From: an uncultured Candidatus Melainabacteria bacterium | GTDB lineage: Bacteria > Cyanobacteriota > Vampirovibrionia > Gastranaerophilales > Gastranaerophilaceae | NCBI GenBank assembly: GCA_932182025.1 | Contig: CAKNXK010000027.1 | Location: 62,001-126,000 of the forward strand | Length of the DNA: 64,000 nucleotides | Direction of reading: 5' to 3' | Part shown: one piece after another, positions 17,562-26,365 of the stretch | Position numbering within the stretch: position 1 is the stretch's first letter | How the letters are laid out: each line of letters opens with the position of its first letter | Notes under the pieces: generated by a model | Told to the model about the DNA's origin: nothing | The model's database searches: none | Seen by the model: the letters and a program-made list of their open reading frames with translations, nothing else | Translations under genes and position numbers: made by a program

Positions 17562-18044
17562 TTATTTTACATATTTTGTTAACAAGAGTTTCTTAAGCGC
17601 TCTGGCATGAACAGCCTCCGGTTCTATCTCAAGAAGCCTGTCTAAATACGCTAATGCATTGGTAAAATCACCAATTTTCTTTTGAGCCGCTGCCATGGCA
17701 TAAAGCGCCTCTACAAAATTAGGGTCAAATTCCAGTGCTTTTTCCAAATCATTAATTGCACGAGTCAAATCAGGGTTTTCAATATCTTTTCTTGACAATA
17801 AAATCTTTGCACGATTATAATACGCATCAATCATTTTTTCATTTAATTGAAGAGCTTTTGTATAATCCAAAATTGCCTCATCAAAATTCTCAAGAGCCTG
17901 AAAAGCCACCGCCCTGTAAAAATAAGGAATTTCCCAATCATTTTTTAACTCAAGTGATTTATTTATGTTTTCAATTCCGTTTTGAAATCTTCCATTTTGA
18001 ATATCAAAAATTCCATTGTCTAAATAATATTTATAATCAGTCAT
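17562..18044 (-). CDS. TPR-repeat protein downstream of uvrB
   Basis: The 160-residue protein is made of about four TPR units from residue 3 on (for example AILDYTKALQLNEKMIDAYYNRA and AINDLEKALEFDP). There is no signal peptide. Its start overlaps the uvrB stop by 8 nt, so it is co-translated with uvrB. The function is unknown; a role in repair is only suggested by position. Confidence 0.85.
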   Translation of the reverse strand: MTDYKYYLDNGIFDIQNGRFQNGIENINKSLELKNDWEIPYFYRAVAFQALENFDEAILDYTKALQLNEKMIDAYYNRAKILLSRKDIENPDLTRAINDLEKALEFDPNFVEALYAMAAAQKKIGDFTNALAYLDRLLEIEPEAVHARALKKLLLTKYVK

Positions 18045-20028
18045 TTTTCACCATTTCTCTTAATTTTTTTAACTGGTCTCTAATCTCTGCCGCTCGTTCA
18101 AAATCAAGTATTTTGGCAGCTTTATGCATATCTTTTTCAAGTTTTGTAATCAATTTAGGCAAGTCTTTTTTATCAATACCCAAATCAACCATTTCTTCCG
18201 CAACAATATCTTCAAAACTCCTGTAACTTTCAACAAGAGAAAGCAGATTATTCTCAATCGGTTTTTTAATAGTTTGCGGAATAATACCGTATTTTTTATT
18301 ATGTTCAAGCTGAATCTCTCTACGACGGTTTGTCTCGTCAATAGCTCGCTGCATTGAGTCAGTAATCTTATCTGCATACATAATAACTTCACCACAAGAG
18401 TTTCTCGCAGCACGTCCGATTGTTTGGATTAAACTTGTATCAGACCTTAAAAATCCTTCTTTATCAGCATCCATAATCGCAACCAAAGAAACTTCAGGAA
18501 TATCAAGCCCTTCTCTTAACAAGTTTACACCAATAAGAACATCAAATTCTCCTAATCGCAAATCTCTAAGGATTTCAACACGCTCAATCGATTTTACTCC
18601 GCTATGCAAATATCTTACGCGAATTCCATCTTGCAAGAAATAGTCTGTCAAATCTTCCGCCATACGCTTGGTAAGAGTAGTAATCAAAACACGTTCATTT
18701 TTTTCAGCACGTTTTTCAATTTCTTTTTTCAAATCAGCAATTTGAGTTTCAATCGGTCTGATATGTATTTTCGGATCAACCAAACCGGTTGGACGAATAA
18801 TTTGTTCAACTAAACGAGAAGATGTTTCAAGTTCAAATTCAGCAGGGGTTGCTGTAATATAAATTTTTTGTCCAACTTTATCAAAAAATTCTTTACTTTT
18901 CAGAGGTCTGTTATCCTTAGCACAAGGAAGTCTAAAACCATAATCAATCAAAGTTTTTTTACGTGAAGCATCGCCATGATACATTCCTTTTAATTGTGGA
19001 ATAGTTACATGCGATTCATCAATAACAGTTAAAAAATCACCCTGAAAATAATCTAAAAGCGTAGCCGGCGGCGTACCCGGAGCACGCCGTTCAATTATTC
19101 TGGAGTAATTTTCAATACCTGAACAATATCCCATTTCTTTTATCATCTCAATATCATATTTTACCCTCTGCTGAAGTCTTTGAGATTCAAGGATTTTATT
19201 TTCACCTTCCAGCTCGGCAACACGGCTTTTGAGTTCTTGGCGTATCATTGCCAATGTTTCATCTTCATTCTCATCATAAGCTATATAGTGAACCGCAGGG
19301 TAAATAACGGTCGAGTCCGGAGCCTCAAGAATTTCTCCTGTTAAATGGTCAATTTTAACAATTTTTTCAATTTCATCACCAAAGAAATAAATACGTGTAA
19401 TGATTTTCTCATAAGCTGGCATTATTTCTAAAATATCACCTCGGGCACGAAATGTTGAACGCTCAAGCTCAACATCATTTCTGGTATATTGAGTAGATAC
19501 AAGATGTTTAATCAAATCATTGCGTTCAAGTTCCATTCCTACTTTTAATGTTATTGCACCTTTGAAGTAGTTTTCAGGTAAACCCAAACCATAGATACAA
19601 CTAACAGAGGCAATAATAATTACATCATTTCGTTCATAGAGACTTCTTGTTGTGTTATGTCTAAGCCGGTCAATCTCTTCATTAATACTCGCCGATTTCT
19701 CAATATAAGTATCAGTACGAGGTATGTAAGCTTCAGGTTGATAATAATCATAGTAAGAAATAAAATACTCAACCGCATTATTTGGGAACAATTCTTTAAA
19801 CTCATTATAAAGCTGCGCAGCAAGGGTTTTGTTATGCGCAATAATAAGAGTTGGTTTTTGAACCTTTTCAATTACATTTGCAATCGTAAAAGTTTTACCC
19901 GAACCTGTAATCCCGAGTAAAGTTTGAGTATCCTCTCCGACATTTACTCCTTCAACAAGCTGTTGAATAGCTTTTGGCTGGTCACCGGCGGGCTTGTATT
20001 TAGATGAAATTTCAAACCTTTTTTGCAT
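18037..20028 (-). CDS. uvrB: Excinuclease ABC subunit B
   Basis: UvrB is the damage-verifying helicase-like subunit of nucleotide excision repair. The 663-residue protein has Walker A GITGSGKT at 39-46 and the Tyr-rich beta-hairpin (YYDYYQPEAYIPRTDTYIEK). It also has the DESH box, helicase motifs V-VI (QTIGRAARN) and the C-terminal UVR domain that binds UvrC. A TATAAT lies 6 nt before the ATG without a Shine-Dalgarno, so the mRNA looks leaderless. A decayed copy of its first ~39 codons lies at 21.24-21.36 kb. Confidence 0.98.
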   Translation of the reverse strand: MQKRFEISSKYKPAGDQPKAIQQLVEGVNVGEDTQTLLGITGSGKTFTIANVIEKVQKPTLIIAHNKTLAAQLYNEFKELFPNNAVEYFISYYDYYQPEAYIPRTDTYIEKSASINEEIDRLRHNTTRSLYERNDVIIIASVSCIYGLGLPENYFKGAITLKVGMELERNDLIKHLVSTQYTRNDVELERSTFRARGDILEIMPAYEKIITRIYFFGDEIEKIVKIDHLTGEILEAPDSTVIYPAVHYIAYDENEDETLAMIRQELKSRVAELEGENKILESQRLQQRVKYDIEMIKEMGYCSGIENYSRIIERRAPGTPPATLLDYFQGDFLTVIDESHVTIPQLKGMYHGDASRKKTLIDYGFRLPCAKDNRPLKSKEFFDKVGQKIYITATPAEFELETSSRLVEQIIRPTGLVDPKIHIRPIETQIADLKKEIEKRAEKNERVLITTLTKRMAEDLTDYFLQDGIRVRYLHSGVKSIERVEILRDLRLGEFDVLIGVNLLREGLDIPEVSLVAIMDADKEGFLRSDTSLIQTIGRAARNSCGEVIMYADKITDSMQRAIDETNRRREIQLEHNKKYGIIPQTIKKPIENNLLSLVESYRSFEDIVAEEMVDLGIDKKDLPKLITKLEKDMHKAAKILDFERAAEIRDQLKKLREMVKND

Positions 20029-20040
20029 AACAATATTATA
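20029..20040 (-). promoter_or_regulatory. -10 element of leaderless uvrB transcript
   Basis: TATAAT is followed by six nt and then the ATG. The -35 region is poor. The same layout, slightly altered, precedes the decayed uvrB copy. Confidence 0.45.
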
Positions 20041-20060
20041 TGCAACCTGAAATATAATTA

Positions 20061-20969
20061 CTAGTCCTCAAATTGCGCAATTATTTCATTAATATAGTTC
20101 ATATCATTCAGTTGTGTAACAACACGCCCATTTTCTACTTCGTTCACAAACTTATTTTCAATCGGGATTTTTTTACTTGCTTGCTTTAAAAACCACTCGT
20201 ATTCAATATCAATATGACCCAAATCTAATGCTCGATATCCTAATCTGGCTAAATCATAGGCTAAAACGGTTGCCATTGGTCCTAATGCTAAAATAAATAA
20301 TTTATCTTTAGGCAAAGTTTTACAAAATTCAAAAATTTTTCCATAATTTTTATAAGCATTTCTCGCGGGGCAAAGAATACGATTAATAGAATTACAATTA
20401 CTGAACAAATTATTATTATAACCTAATCTGCTTGCAACACCTTCAACGATGACTATATCTTTTTTATCCCAGAGTTTTCGAAAATCCTGAAAATATTTTT
20501 GGCAATATGTTCTATCTTTCGCATCCATATAAGGTCTTGAAATCATTGAATCATAGTATTGTTTATCTAAATCTAATTTTTTATAAATTTTCACCCAATT
20601 ACGAAAAATATATTTTTTCCAAAATTTTGCGGCACGTCTATTGAAATGATTTAATGAAGCAAAAACATCAGGAATACCAACAAGAATTCTTGAATCATTT
20701 GATACCAAAATTTCTTCTAAACGAGCACTCAAATCAGAATCCCAATCCTGAAATTTAAGATTATGTCCATTTATAAGGGCAAATTCACCATCACCATAAC
20801 GTACAATTGATTTATCTGTTTTTAATAATAAATCTAAAGTTTTAAATTTATTTTCTATTTTTAGTAGTTTACCTTGCTTTTTTGCAGAAAATTTATTTAA
20901 ACGTATAGAAATCTTAATTCCTAAAATGTTTAGTTTAATTGTTTTGTCATCTAAATATATTTTTTTCAA
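20061..20969 (-). CDS. GT-D fold glycosyltransferase (DUF1792-like)
   Basis: The 302-residue protein shows the GT-D/DUF1792 hallmarks: IVRYGDGEFALING (with the DGE motif), ILVGIPD, VEGVASRLG, and ALGPMATVLAYDLARLGY...DLGHIDIEYEWF near the C-terminus. This family transfers sugars onto surface glycoproteins or glycans. The first ~40 residues form a short added N-terminus. The start is TTG at 20969 with GAGGA 7 nt upstream. It lies between uvrB and the chimeric uvrB remnant, in a block that looks rearranged. Confidence 0.82.
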   Translation of the reverse strand: MKKIYLDDKTIKLNILGIKISIRLNKFSAKKQGKLLKIENKFKTLDLLLKTDKSIVRYGDGEFALINGHNLKFQDWDSDLSARLEEILVSNDSRILVGIPDVFASLNHFNRRAAKFWKKYIFRNWVKIYKKLDLDKQYYDSMISRPYMDAKDRTYCQKYFQDFRKLWDKKDIVIVEGVASRLGYNNNLFSNCNSINRILCPARNAYKNYGKIFEFCKTLPKDKLFILALGPMATVLAYDLARLGYRALDLGHIDIEYEWFLKQASKKIPIENKFVNEVENGRVVTQLNDMNYINEIIAQFED

Positions 20970-21034
20970 ACTTTATTCCTCATGGACATATTATAAAATA
21001 AATATTTATTAAACATTATTGGAGTTTTATAATA

Positions 21035-21355
21035 TTAAAAATTTGTTACAAATTGCTGTATTTCTTTTTGTGATAAAGACGAACAGAAATCATGTAATAT
21101 TGAAGTTTTAATCGGTTCTATTACCTTAGGCTTTAATTTTTTATATATTATACCTGTTGTTGCCATAACAGCCATTGCTATTAAGGAATAGCAGATTTTA
21201 TCATATGATAAAACTCCATTTTCTTTATCTTGCTTTTTAGAGCCAAAAGATTGAGTATCTTCGCTAACATTAACTCCTTCGACAAGCTTTTTGCTTGCTT
21301 CCGGTCAATCACCTGCGGGTTTGTATTTTGATGCTACTTCGAAGCGTCTTTTCAT
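21035..21355 (-). pseudogene. Chimeric remnant: uvrB 5' end fused to a small membrane-protein tail
   Basis: From the ATG at 21355 the translation is MKRRFEVASKYKPAGD, stop, then PEASKKLVEGVNVSEDTQ. This parallels the UvrB N-terminus (MQKRFEISSKYKPAGD and LVEGVNVGEDTQ) for ~38 codons. The same frame then runs into a different sequence with one membrane helix (SLIAMAVMATTGIIY) and ends at 21035. A TAATAT-rich -10-like stretch before the ATG matches that of uvrB, so the promoter was copied too. The in-frame TGA at codon 17 means full-length translation is unlikely. The downstream part could be a live small gene with an internal start. Confidence 0.7.
21036..21055 (+). repeat. 20-nt direct repeat, copy 1
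   Basis: This 20-nt stretch is identical to 22341-22360 in the same orientation. It contains the near-palindrome AATTTGTTACAAATT. Here it encodes the last residues of the chimeric remnant. Confidence 0.6.
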
Positions 21356-21394
21356 AGCAATATTAATATACATAGAAAGTCTAAGGGGCAAGAG

Positions 21395-22231
21395 TTATAA
21401 AAACGATCTTATTAAAGATGTTAGTTTTTTTGCACCTTCTGAATTCACATGATCTCCGTCGCAAAAATCATTATCATTAAAATAATCTGAATGATAATAA
21501 TCAAGAATTTTTATATTTTGAAACTCTTTAACACTTTCATATAATTTATTAAATAATTCTTTATCCAATAATGCATTTTTATAAACGTTAGTTACCGGCG
21601 GAAGAACAATAATCACTTTTTGATTACGGGCATTTGCTTCTTCAAGAATTTTTACCAGATAATGCACTTGGCTTACCGGTCTTTGATGATTCTTAAAGTG
21701 ATTCAAAGCTATCGTTTCAATTTGCTTAACATTAAACCTAGTTGGAGCAGATTCATCAATTCTTGATTTTTTAATTGATTTATCTTTTTTCAAAAGTTGT
21801 TTTACTTCCCAATTATAAAAAGGTTCAAGCCAAAAACATTTTTTATTTCTGGCAACTTCCGGATATTGGTAATCAATTCCAAAAATTGATTTAAACATTA
21901 CACATAAACTTGAAAGATTAGTCCAAACCAAAGAATGTCCTTGAGTAAATACAGAATATGAAATAACAATATTTTCTATATCATTATGCATCTCATTACA
22001 CAATTTGTACAAATTATAGGAATAATACAAGTCTTGTGACATTGTTGCCATATTCAATTCTTGCTTATCCACATCAGGTTTATATCCCATTTCCAAATGC
22101 GATGACCCCAAAATCAATGTTCTAACATTATTTTGTCGCTGCAAACATTTAAATTTTTCAACAAGAAAAGGTAAATAATAAATCTTACATCTTAAAATAT
22201 CAATAAAATTTTGTAAAATTGCAATTCTCAT
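21395..22231 (-). CDS. SGNH-hydrolase-like protein
   Basis: The 278-residue protein has weak SGNH/GDSL features. LILGSSHLEMGY holds a Ser near residue 43 (block I position), and DGDHVNSEGAKKL near the C-terminus supplies an Asp and His in the block V arrangement. Relatives act as O-acyl transferases or esterases on surface polymers. There is no signal peptide. It is lysine- and asparagine-rich and, with the GT-D gene, suggests a surface-glycan block. The AAGGA site is very close (2 nt) to the ATG, so the start may be off. Confidence 0.6.
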   Translation of the reverse strand: MRIAILQNFIDILRCKIYYLPFLVEKFKCLQRQNNVRTLILGSSHLEMGYKPDVDKQELNMATMSQDLYYSYNLYKLCNEMHNDIENIVISYSVFTQGHSLVWTNLSSLCVMFKSIFGIDYQYPEVARNKKCFWLEPFYNWEVKQLLKKDKSIKKSRIDESAPTRFNVKQIETIALNHFKNHQRPVSQVHYLVKILEEANARNQKVIIVLPPVTNVYKNALLDKELFNKLYESVKEFQNIKILDYYHSDYFNDNDFCDGDHVNSEGAKKLTSLIRSFL

Positions 22232-22301
22232 ATTCCTTAAATCCTTGTATAAATCTCAGTTTACATTTATAGAGCATATTGTATCAAATGCAGTATTTTG
22301 A

Positions 22302-22321
22302 CTGTTCTGATATAAGAACAG
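22302..22321. other. Short hairpin in intergenic region
   Basis: CTGTTCT and AGAACAG form a perfect 7-bp stem with a 6-nt loop. It lies between two divergent genes, and no T run follows, so it may be an operator rather than a terminator. Confidence 0.4.
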
Positions 22322-22340
22322 GCTATTCACTTCCTTGTTG

Positions 22341-22360
22341 TAAAAATTTGTTACAAATTG
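22341..22360 (+). repeat. 20-nt direct repeat, copy 2
   Basis: Identical to 21036-21055. The two copies bracket about 1.3 kb holding the uvrB remnant and the SGNH-like gene. Confidence 0.6.
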
Positions 22361-22423
22361 TGGAAATAAATTTTTTTATTAACTACAATATTAATTACAC
22401 TGGGTGTAGAAAGAGGAGAATCC

Positions 22424-22933
22424 ATGAACGCAAATTCAGATAAAATACTTTTACCTAATGATGTTAGAAAATTATTGAATGTTGATAATAAAGAAATAGT
22501 TGAACTTTGCAAAAAAACGTCTGTAAATCCTAAAAAAGACAGCAAAGGTCAGATTTATTTTTCAGTAGATGAAGTAAGAAAACTTAAAAACGCTAAGTCG
22601 TCTGTTGTTGCTGAAATGAGCGAAAAGAAATCAGCACTTTCTCTAGTATCTAAACCTAATTCACAAGCAGTTGTGAATAATCTTCTTGATACATTAAACA
22701 AAATGGAAAATAGCATCACAACTTCTATGTCAAAAATTCTTGATGAAAAACTTGAAGGAATGGATGATGTAGTTCTTGAACTTGTAAGATGCAAAACTGA
22801 AAATGAAAACCTTAAAAACAAAGTTAACGAATTGAATAAAGAGAACTTTAAATTAAAAAATATTCTTAATAGCTTTAAGCCATTGATGTGTGGATTTTAT
22901 ATTAAGAAAGAAGAAGAAAACATTATAATTTAG
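22424..22933 (+). CDS. Putative DNA-binding coiled-coil protein upstream of recA
   Basis: The 169-residue protein has an N-terminal region (~8-60) with the look of a MerR/excisionase-type helix-turn-helix: LPNDVRKLLNVDNKEIVELCKK followed by IYFSVDEVRKLK. A Ser-rich linker follows, then a long coiled coil (~85-150) with heptad Leu/Asn residues. It may be a dimeric regulator or a nucleoid-type protein. AGAGGAG precedes the ATG by 5 nt. The function is not established. recA follows on the same strand after 63 nt. Confidence 0.65.
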   Translation: MNANSDKILLPNDVRKLLNVDNKEIVELCKKTSVNPKKDSKGQIYFSVDEVRKLKNAKSSVVAEMSEKKSALSLVSKPNSQAVVNNLLDTLNKMENSITTSMSKILDEKLEGMDDVVLELVRCKTENENLKNKVNELNKENFKLKNILNSFKPLMCGFYIKKEEENIII

Positions 22934-22940
22934 GAGGACT

Positions 22941-22977
22941 AGCCCCCTCCCCAACCCTCCCCCTATAAAGGGAGGGA
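22941..22977 (+). repeat. GC-rich C/G-tract palindromic insertion before recA
   Basis: A C-rich tract is followed by CCCTCCC and GGGAGGG arms around an A/T-rich loop. The base composition is sharply different from the ~35% GC surroundings. It looks like a small interspersed palindromic repeat; only this copy is in the window. Confidence 0.6.
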
Positions 22978-22980
22978 GAA

Positions 22981-23013
22981 ATGAAAAGGTTAAAAAATGG
23001 CAAAGGAAGATAA
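22981..23013 (+). CDS. Possible 10-codon uORF overlapping recA start
   Basis: The repeat supplies GGGAGG 5 nt before an ATG that opens a 10-codon frame ending inside recA (stop at 23011-23013). It is out of frame with recA, whose ATG at 22997 lies within it. It may couple or reduce recA translation, or it may be chance. Confidence 0.25.
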   Translation: MKRLKNGKGR

Positions 23014-24016
23014 TACACCAAATGTTAGCGAAGAGAGAAGCAAAGCCCTAAAGCTTGCTATTGAAAAGATTGAAAAAGATTTTGGTAAAGGCGCTATCAT
23101 GAAACTTGGCGACAAGCCTGCCGTGAGCGTTGAAACTATTCCAACCGGTGCATTAGCACTTGATGTGGCACTTGGAGTTGGCGGTATACCAAGAGGAAGA
23201 ATTATTGAAGTTTACGGACCTGAATCATCAGGTAAAACAACTCTTGCACAGCATATTGTAGCAGAATGTCAGAAAAAAGGCGGAATTGCAGCTTTCGTTG
23301 ACGCAGAACACGCTCTTGACCCTGAATATGCAAGAAACCTTGGCGTAAATATTGATGAATTATTGATTTCACAACCTGACACAGGTGAACAAGCGCTTGA
23401 TATTACAGAAGAACTTGTTCGTTCAGGCGCAGTTGATATTATTGTTGTTGACTCTGTAGCCGCACTTGTTCCAAAAGCCGAAATCGAAGGTTCTATGGAA
23501 GATCAGCAAATGGGGCTTCAAGCAAGATTAATGTCTAAAGCATTAAGAAAATTAACAGGGATTATCGGAAAAACCAATACAACTGTTATTTTTATTAACC
23601 AATTAAGACAAAAAATTGGGGTTATGTATGGAAACCCTGAAACAACAACAGGCGGTAATGCGCTTAAATATTATGCATCAGTTCGTTTGGAAATCAAACG
23701 TGTTGAAGGTTTAAAAGGTGATGGAGAAGATATCGGGAACCACGTTCGTGTAAGAATACTTAAAAACAAAGTTGCTCCTCCATTCAGAACGGCAGAATTT
23801 GATATCATCTTTGGAAAAGGTATTTGCAAAATCGGAAATATCTTGGATGTAGCTGTTGATTTGGATATTGTTAAAAAAGCAGGTTCTTGGTTTAGCTTTA
23901 ATGACGAAAAGCTTGGTCAAGGACGTGATAAAGCAAAAGAATTCTTGGGTTCAAACCCTGAAATCTTAGCAACAGTTGAAACTCTTGTAAGAGAAAAACT
24001 TGCTGCTAATAACTAA
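22997..24016 (+). CDS. recA: Recombinase RecA
   Basis: RecA forms ATP-dependent filaments on single-stranded DNA for recombination and SOS induction. The 339-residue protein has Walker A GPESSGKTT, VDAEHALDPEYA, the Walker B IIVVDSVAAL, the L2-region NQLRQKIGVMYGNPETTTGG, and the C-terminal domain. The ATG at 22997 is preceded by a modest AAGG site. A GC-rich repeat sits directly upstream. No LexA-type box was recognised. A strong terminator follows. Confidence 0.98.
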   Translation: MAKEDNTPNVSEERSKALKLAIEKIEKDFGKGAIMKLGDKPAVSVETIPTGALALDVALGVGGIPRGRIIEVYGPESSGKTTLAQHIVAECQKKGGIAAFVDAEHALDPEYARNLGVNIDELLISQPDTGEQALDITEELVRSGAVDIIVVDSVAALVPKAEIEGSMEDQQMGLQARLMSKALRKLTGIIGKTNTTVIFINQLRQKIGVMYGNPETTTGGNALKYYASVRLEIKRVEGLKGDGEDIGNHVRVRILKNKVAPPFRTAEFDIIFGKGICKIGNILDVAVDLDIVKKAGSWFSFNDEKLGQGRDKAKEFLGSNPEILATVETLVREKLAANN

Positions 24017-24051
24017 ACATTGAATTAAGAATATTGATTGGGAAATTTTCT

Positions 24052-24080
24052 AAGCCGAATATATAATTCGGCTTTTTTAT
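24052..24080 (+). terminator. Terminator after recA
   Basis: AAGCCGAAT and ATTCGGCTT form a 9-bp stem with a 5-nt loop, followed by T6. Confidence 0.9.
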
Positions 24081-24084
24081 TTAC

Positions 24085-24114
24085 TTGCTACAAAAAACCT
24101 GTTTGTACTATAAT
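24085..24114 (+). promoter_or_regulatory. Promoter of acdAB
   Basis: TTGCTA and TATAAT are separated by 18 bp, about 40 nt before the ATG. Confidence 0.6.
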
Positions 24115-24154
24115 TATGATGTAGTTTTCATTAAAAGGAAAGGAAGAGGCTATA

Positions 24155-26320
24155 ATGACTAATTTAGACAAAATTATGAAGCCGAAATCAGTTGCAGTTA
24201 TTGGTGCATCTACCAAAGAACACACAATTGGTTCCGACATTATGAAAAGATTACAAGAATACAAATTCAATGGTAATATCTACCCTGTTAACCCTAAAGG
24301 CGGAGTTATCGAAGGTTTGCAAGCATATACTTCAATTCTTGAAGTTCCAGGCGAAGTTGATTTAGCAATTATCGTTGTTAACGCAAAATTCGTTCTTGAT
24401 ACAATCGACCAGTGCCACCAAAAAGGTATCAAAGGTCTTTGTATCATCACAGCTGGTTTCAAAGAAACCGGTAAAGAAGGCGCAGAAGCTGAAAAACAAC
24501 TTCTTGCTAAAGTTCGTGAATACGGTATGAGATGTGTTGGTCCTAACTGCTTAGGCGTTGTTAACACTCACCCAGAAATCAGACTTGACGGATGTTTCGC
24601 TGAATCATTACCTGAACGCGGAAACATCGGTTTCGTTTCTCAATCAGGTGCTTTAGGCGGCGGTATCTTGAACATCCTTAAAGACCTTAATCTTGGTTTC
24701 GCTCAATTCATTTCAATTGGTAACCAAGCAGATGTTAACGCAGAAACAGCTCTTGAATACTGGGAAAATGAAGAAGACGTTGAACAAATTCTTCTTTACA
24801 TGGAATCTATCCAAAATCCTGCTAACTTCAGAAAACTTGCTTCAAGAATTTCTAAAAAGAAACCTGTTCTTGCTCTTAAAGCCGGTCGTTCAGCTGCAGG
24901 TGCATCAGCAGCATCTTCTCACACTGGTTCTCTAGCAGGTGCTGATAAAGCTGCTAACGCTTTATTAAACCAATCAGGTGTTATCAGAGAATACTCTTTG
25001 AAAGACTTATTTGCAACAGCAAAAGTTTTTGCTAACTGCCCTATTCCAAAAGGTGACAGAGTTGCAATCATCACTAACTCAGGCGGTCCTGGTATTATGG
25101 CAACTGACGCAATTTGCGAACACGGTATGCAAATCGCTCAAATTTCTGAGGCAACTAAAGAAAAACTTAGAAGTTTCTTACCATCAGCTGCTTCAGTTAA
25201 AAACCCTATCGATATGATTGCTTCTGCTCCAATTGAGCACTACAAGCAAACATTAGAAACAGTTATTGCTGATGAAAACGTTGATATGATTATCACAATC
25301 TATCTTCCATTCTTAGGTTTGAAAGACATTGATGTAGCAAAAGCATTAATGGAAATTAAAGCTAAAAATCCGCAAAAACCTGTTATTGGTGTATTCATGA
25401 CTAAATCTGAATTCTTCAGTGCATTATCTGAAATGGATGTTAACATGCCATTCTTTATGTATGCAGAAGAAGCTGCTGACGGTTTAGCAAGACTTAACCA
25501 ACAAAGAAAATGGATGGAAAGACCTGAAGGTAAAATTCCTACATTCAATGTTGATTACAAAAAAGCTCAAGCTATTATTGCTCAATCAGTTAACGAAGGT
25601 CGTGACCAGCTTACAACACGTGAATCTATTGACGTGTTAGAAGCTTACGGCATCAGAGTTTGTAAATCAGGTTTCGCTACAACAGAAGAAGAGGCTGTTA
25701 CAATCGCTAATTCAATTGATTACCCTGTTGTAATGAAAATGACTTCAAAAACAACTTCACACAAAACTGATGTTGGCGGTGTAAGAGTTAATATTCAATC
25801 AGAAGCTCAATTAAGAGCTGAATACCAAGACTTAATCAACAAGCTTACTGAAAAAGGTTTGATTGACGGTCTTGAAGGTGTAATCATTCAAGAAATGGTT
25901 AAAGGTAACAGAGAAATGGTTTGCGGTATCGCAACAGACCCTCAATACGGTCCAATGATGATGTTCGGTCTTGGCGGTGTGTTCATCGAAGTTATGAAAG
26001 ACGTAACTTTCAGAATTGCTCCATTAACTGATATCGATGCTAAAGAAATGATTAAATCAGTTAAAGCTTACAAGCTTCTTGAAGGTGCTAGAGGTACTAA
26101 ACCTGCTCAGATGGAACAAATCGAAGAAACATTATTGAGATTATCTCAACTTGTTAACGATTTCAAATTCATCGACGAATTAGATATCAACCCATTATTG
26201 ATTTCAGAAAAAACAGGTGAAGGTATTGCAGTAGACGGACGTATCAAAGTAAGAATGTCAGAAGCTCAAGAAGCTTTGGGATATTGCTGTAAAGACGGCG
26301 TTTGTGCTTGCAATGTATAA
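24155..26320 (+). CDS. acdAB: Acetate-CoA ligase, ADP-forming (fused alpha-beta)
   Basis: This enzyme makes ATP from ADP while releasing acetate from acetyl-CoA, the energy-yielding last step of many anaerobic fermentations. The 721-residue protein has an N-terminal CoA-binding domain (KSVAVIGAS), two succinyl-CoA-ligase-like domains with SSHTGSLAG holding the phospho-histidine near residue 255, and a C-terminal ATP-grasp domain from ~490. There is no GNAT domain, so it is not a Pat-type protein acetyltransferase. The tail GYCCKDGVCACNV has four cysteines, an unusual addition. Strong promoter and terminator mark it as a single, probably well-expressed gene. Confidence 0.92.
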   Translation: MTNLDKIMKPKSVAVIGASTKEHTIGSDIMKRLQEYKFNGNIYPVNPKGGVIEGLQAYTSILEVPGEVDLAIIVVNAKFVLDTIDQCHQKGIKGLCIITAGFKETGKEGAEAEKQLLAKVREYGMRCVGPNCLGVVNTHPEIRLDGCFAESLPERGNIGFVSQSGALGGGILNILKDLNLGFAQFISIGNQADVNAETALEYWENEEDVEQILLYMESIQNPANFRKLASRISKKKPVLALKAGRSAAGASAASSHTGSLAGADKAANALLNQSGVIREYSLKDLFATAKVFANCPIPKGDRVAIITNSGGPGIMATDAICEHGMQIAQISEATKEKLRSFLPSAASVKNPIDMIASAPIEHYKQTLETVIADENVDMIITIYLPFLGLKDIDVAKALMEIKAKNPQKPVIGVFMTKSEFFSALSEMDVNMPFFMYAEEAADGLARLNQQRKWMERPEGKIPTFNVDYKKAQAIIAQSVNEGRDQLTTRESIDVLEAYGIRVCKSGFATTEEEAVTIANSIDYPVVMKMTSKTTSHKTDVGGVRVNIQSEAQLRAEYQDLINKLTEKGLIDGLEGVIIQEMVKGNREMVCGIATDPQYGPMMMFGLGGVFIEVMKDVTFRIAPLTDIDAKEMIKSVKAYKLLEGARGTKPAQMEQIEETLLRLSQLVNDFKFIDELDINPLLISEKTGEGIAVDGRIKVRMSEAQEALGYCCKDGVCACNV

Positions 26321-26329
26321 GAAACAATA

Positions 26330-26365
26330 AAAAAAAGGCGGGGTTTAAAAACCCCGCCTTTTTTT
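26330..26365. terminator. Bidirectional terminator after acdAB
   Basis: A perfect 17-bp stem (AAAAAAAGGCGGGG paired to CCCCGCCTTTTTTT at its base) with T runs on both strands. The stop codon of the convergent gene lies in its right arm. Confidence 0.95.

Noticed and set aside
22941..22980. C/G tract considered as part of a CRISPR or attachment site
   Set aside because: There is one copy only, no spacer pattern and no integrase or tRNA nearby.
24155..26320. Assignment as protein acetyltransferase Pat
   Set aside because: No GNAT domain is present and the length fits a fused AcdAB enzyme.
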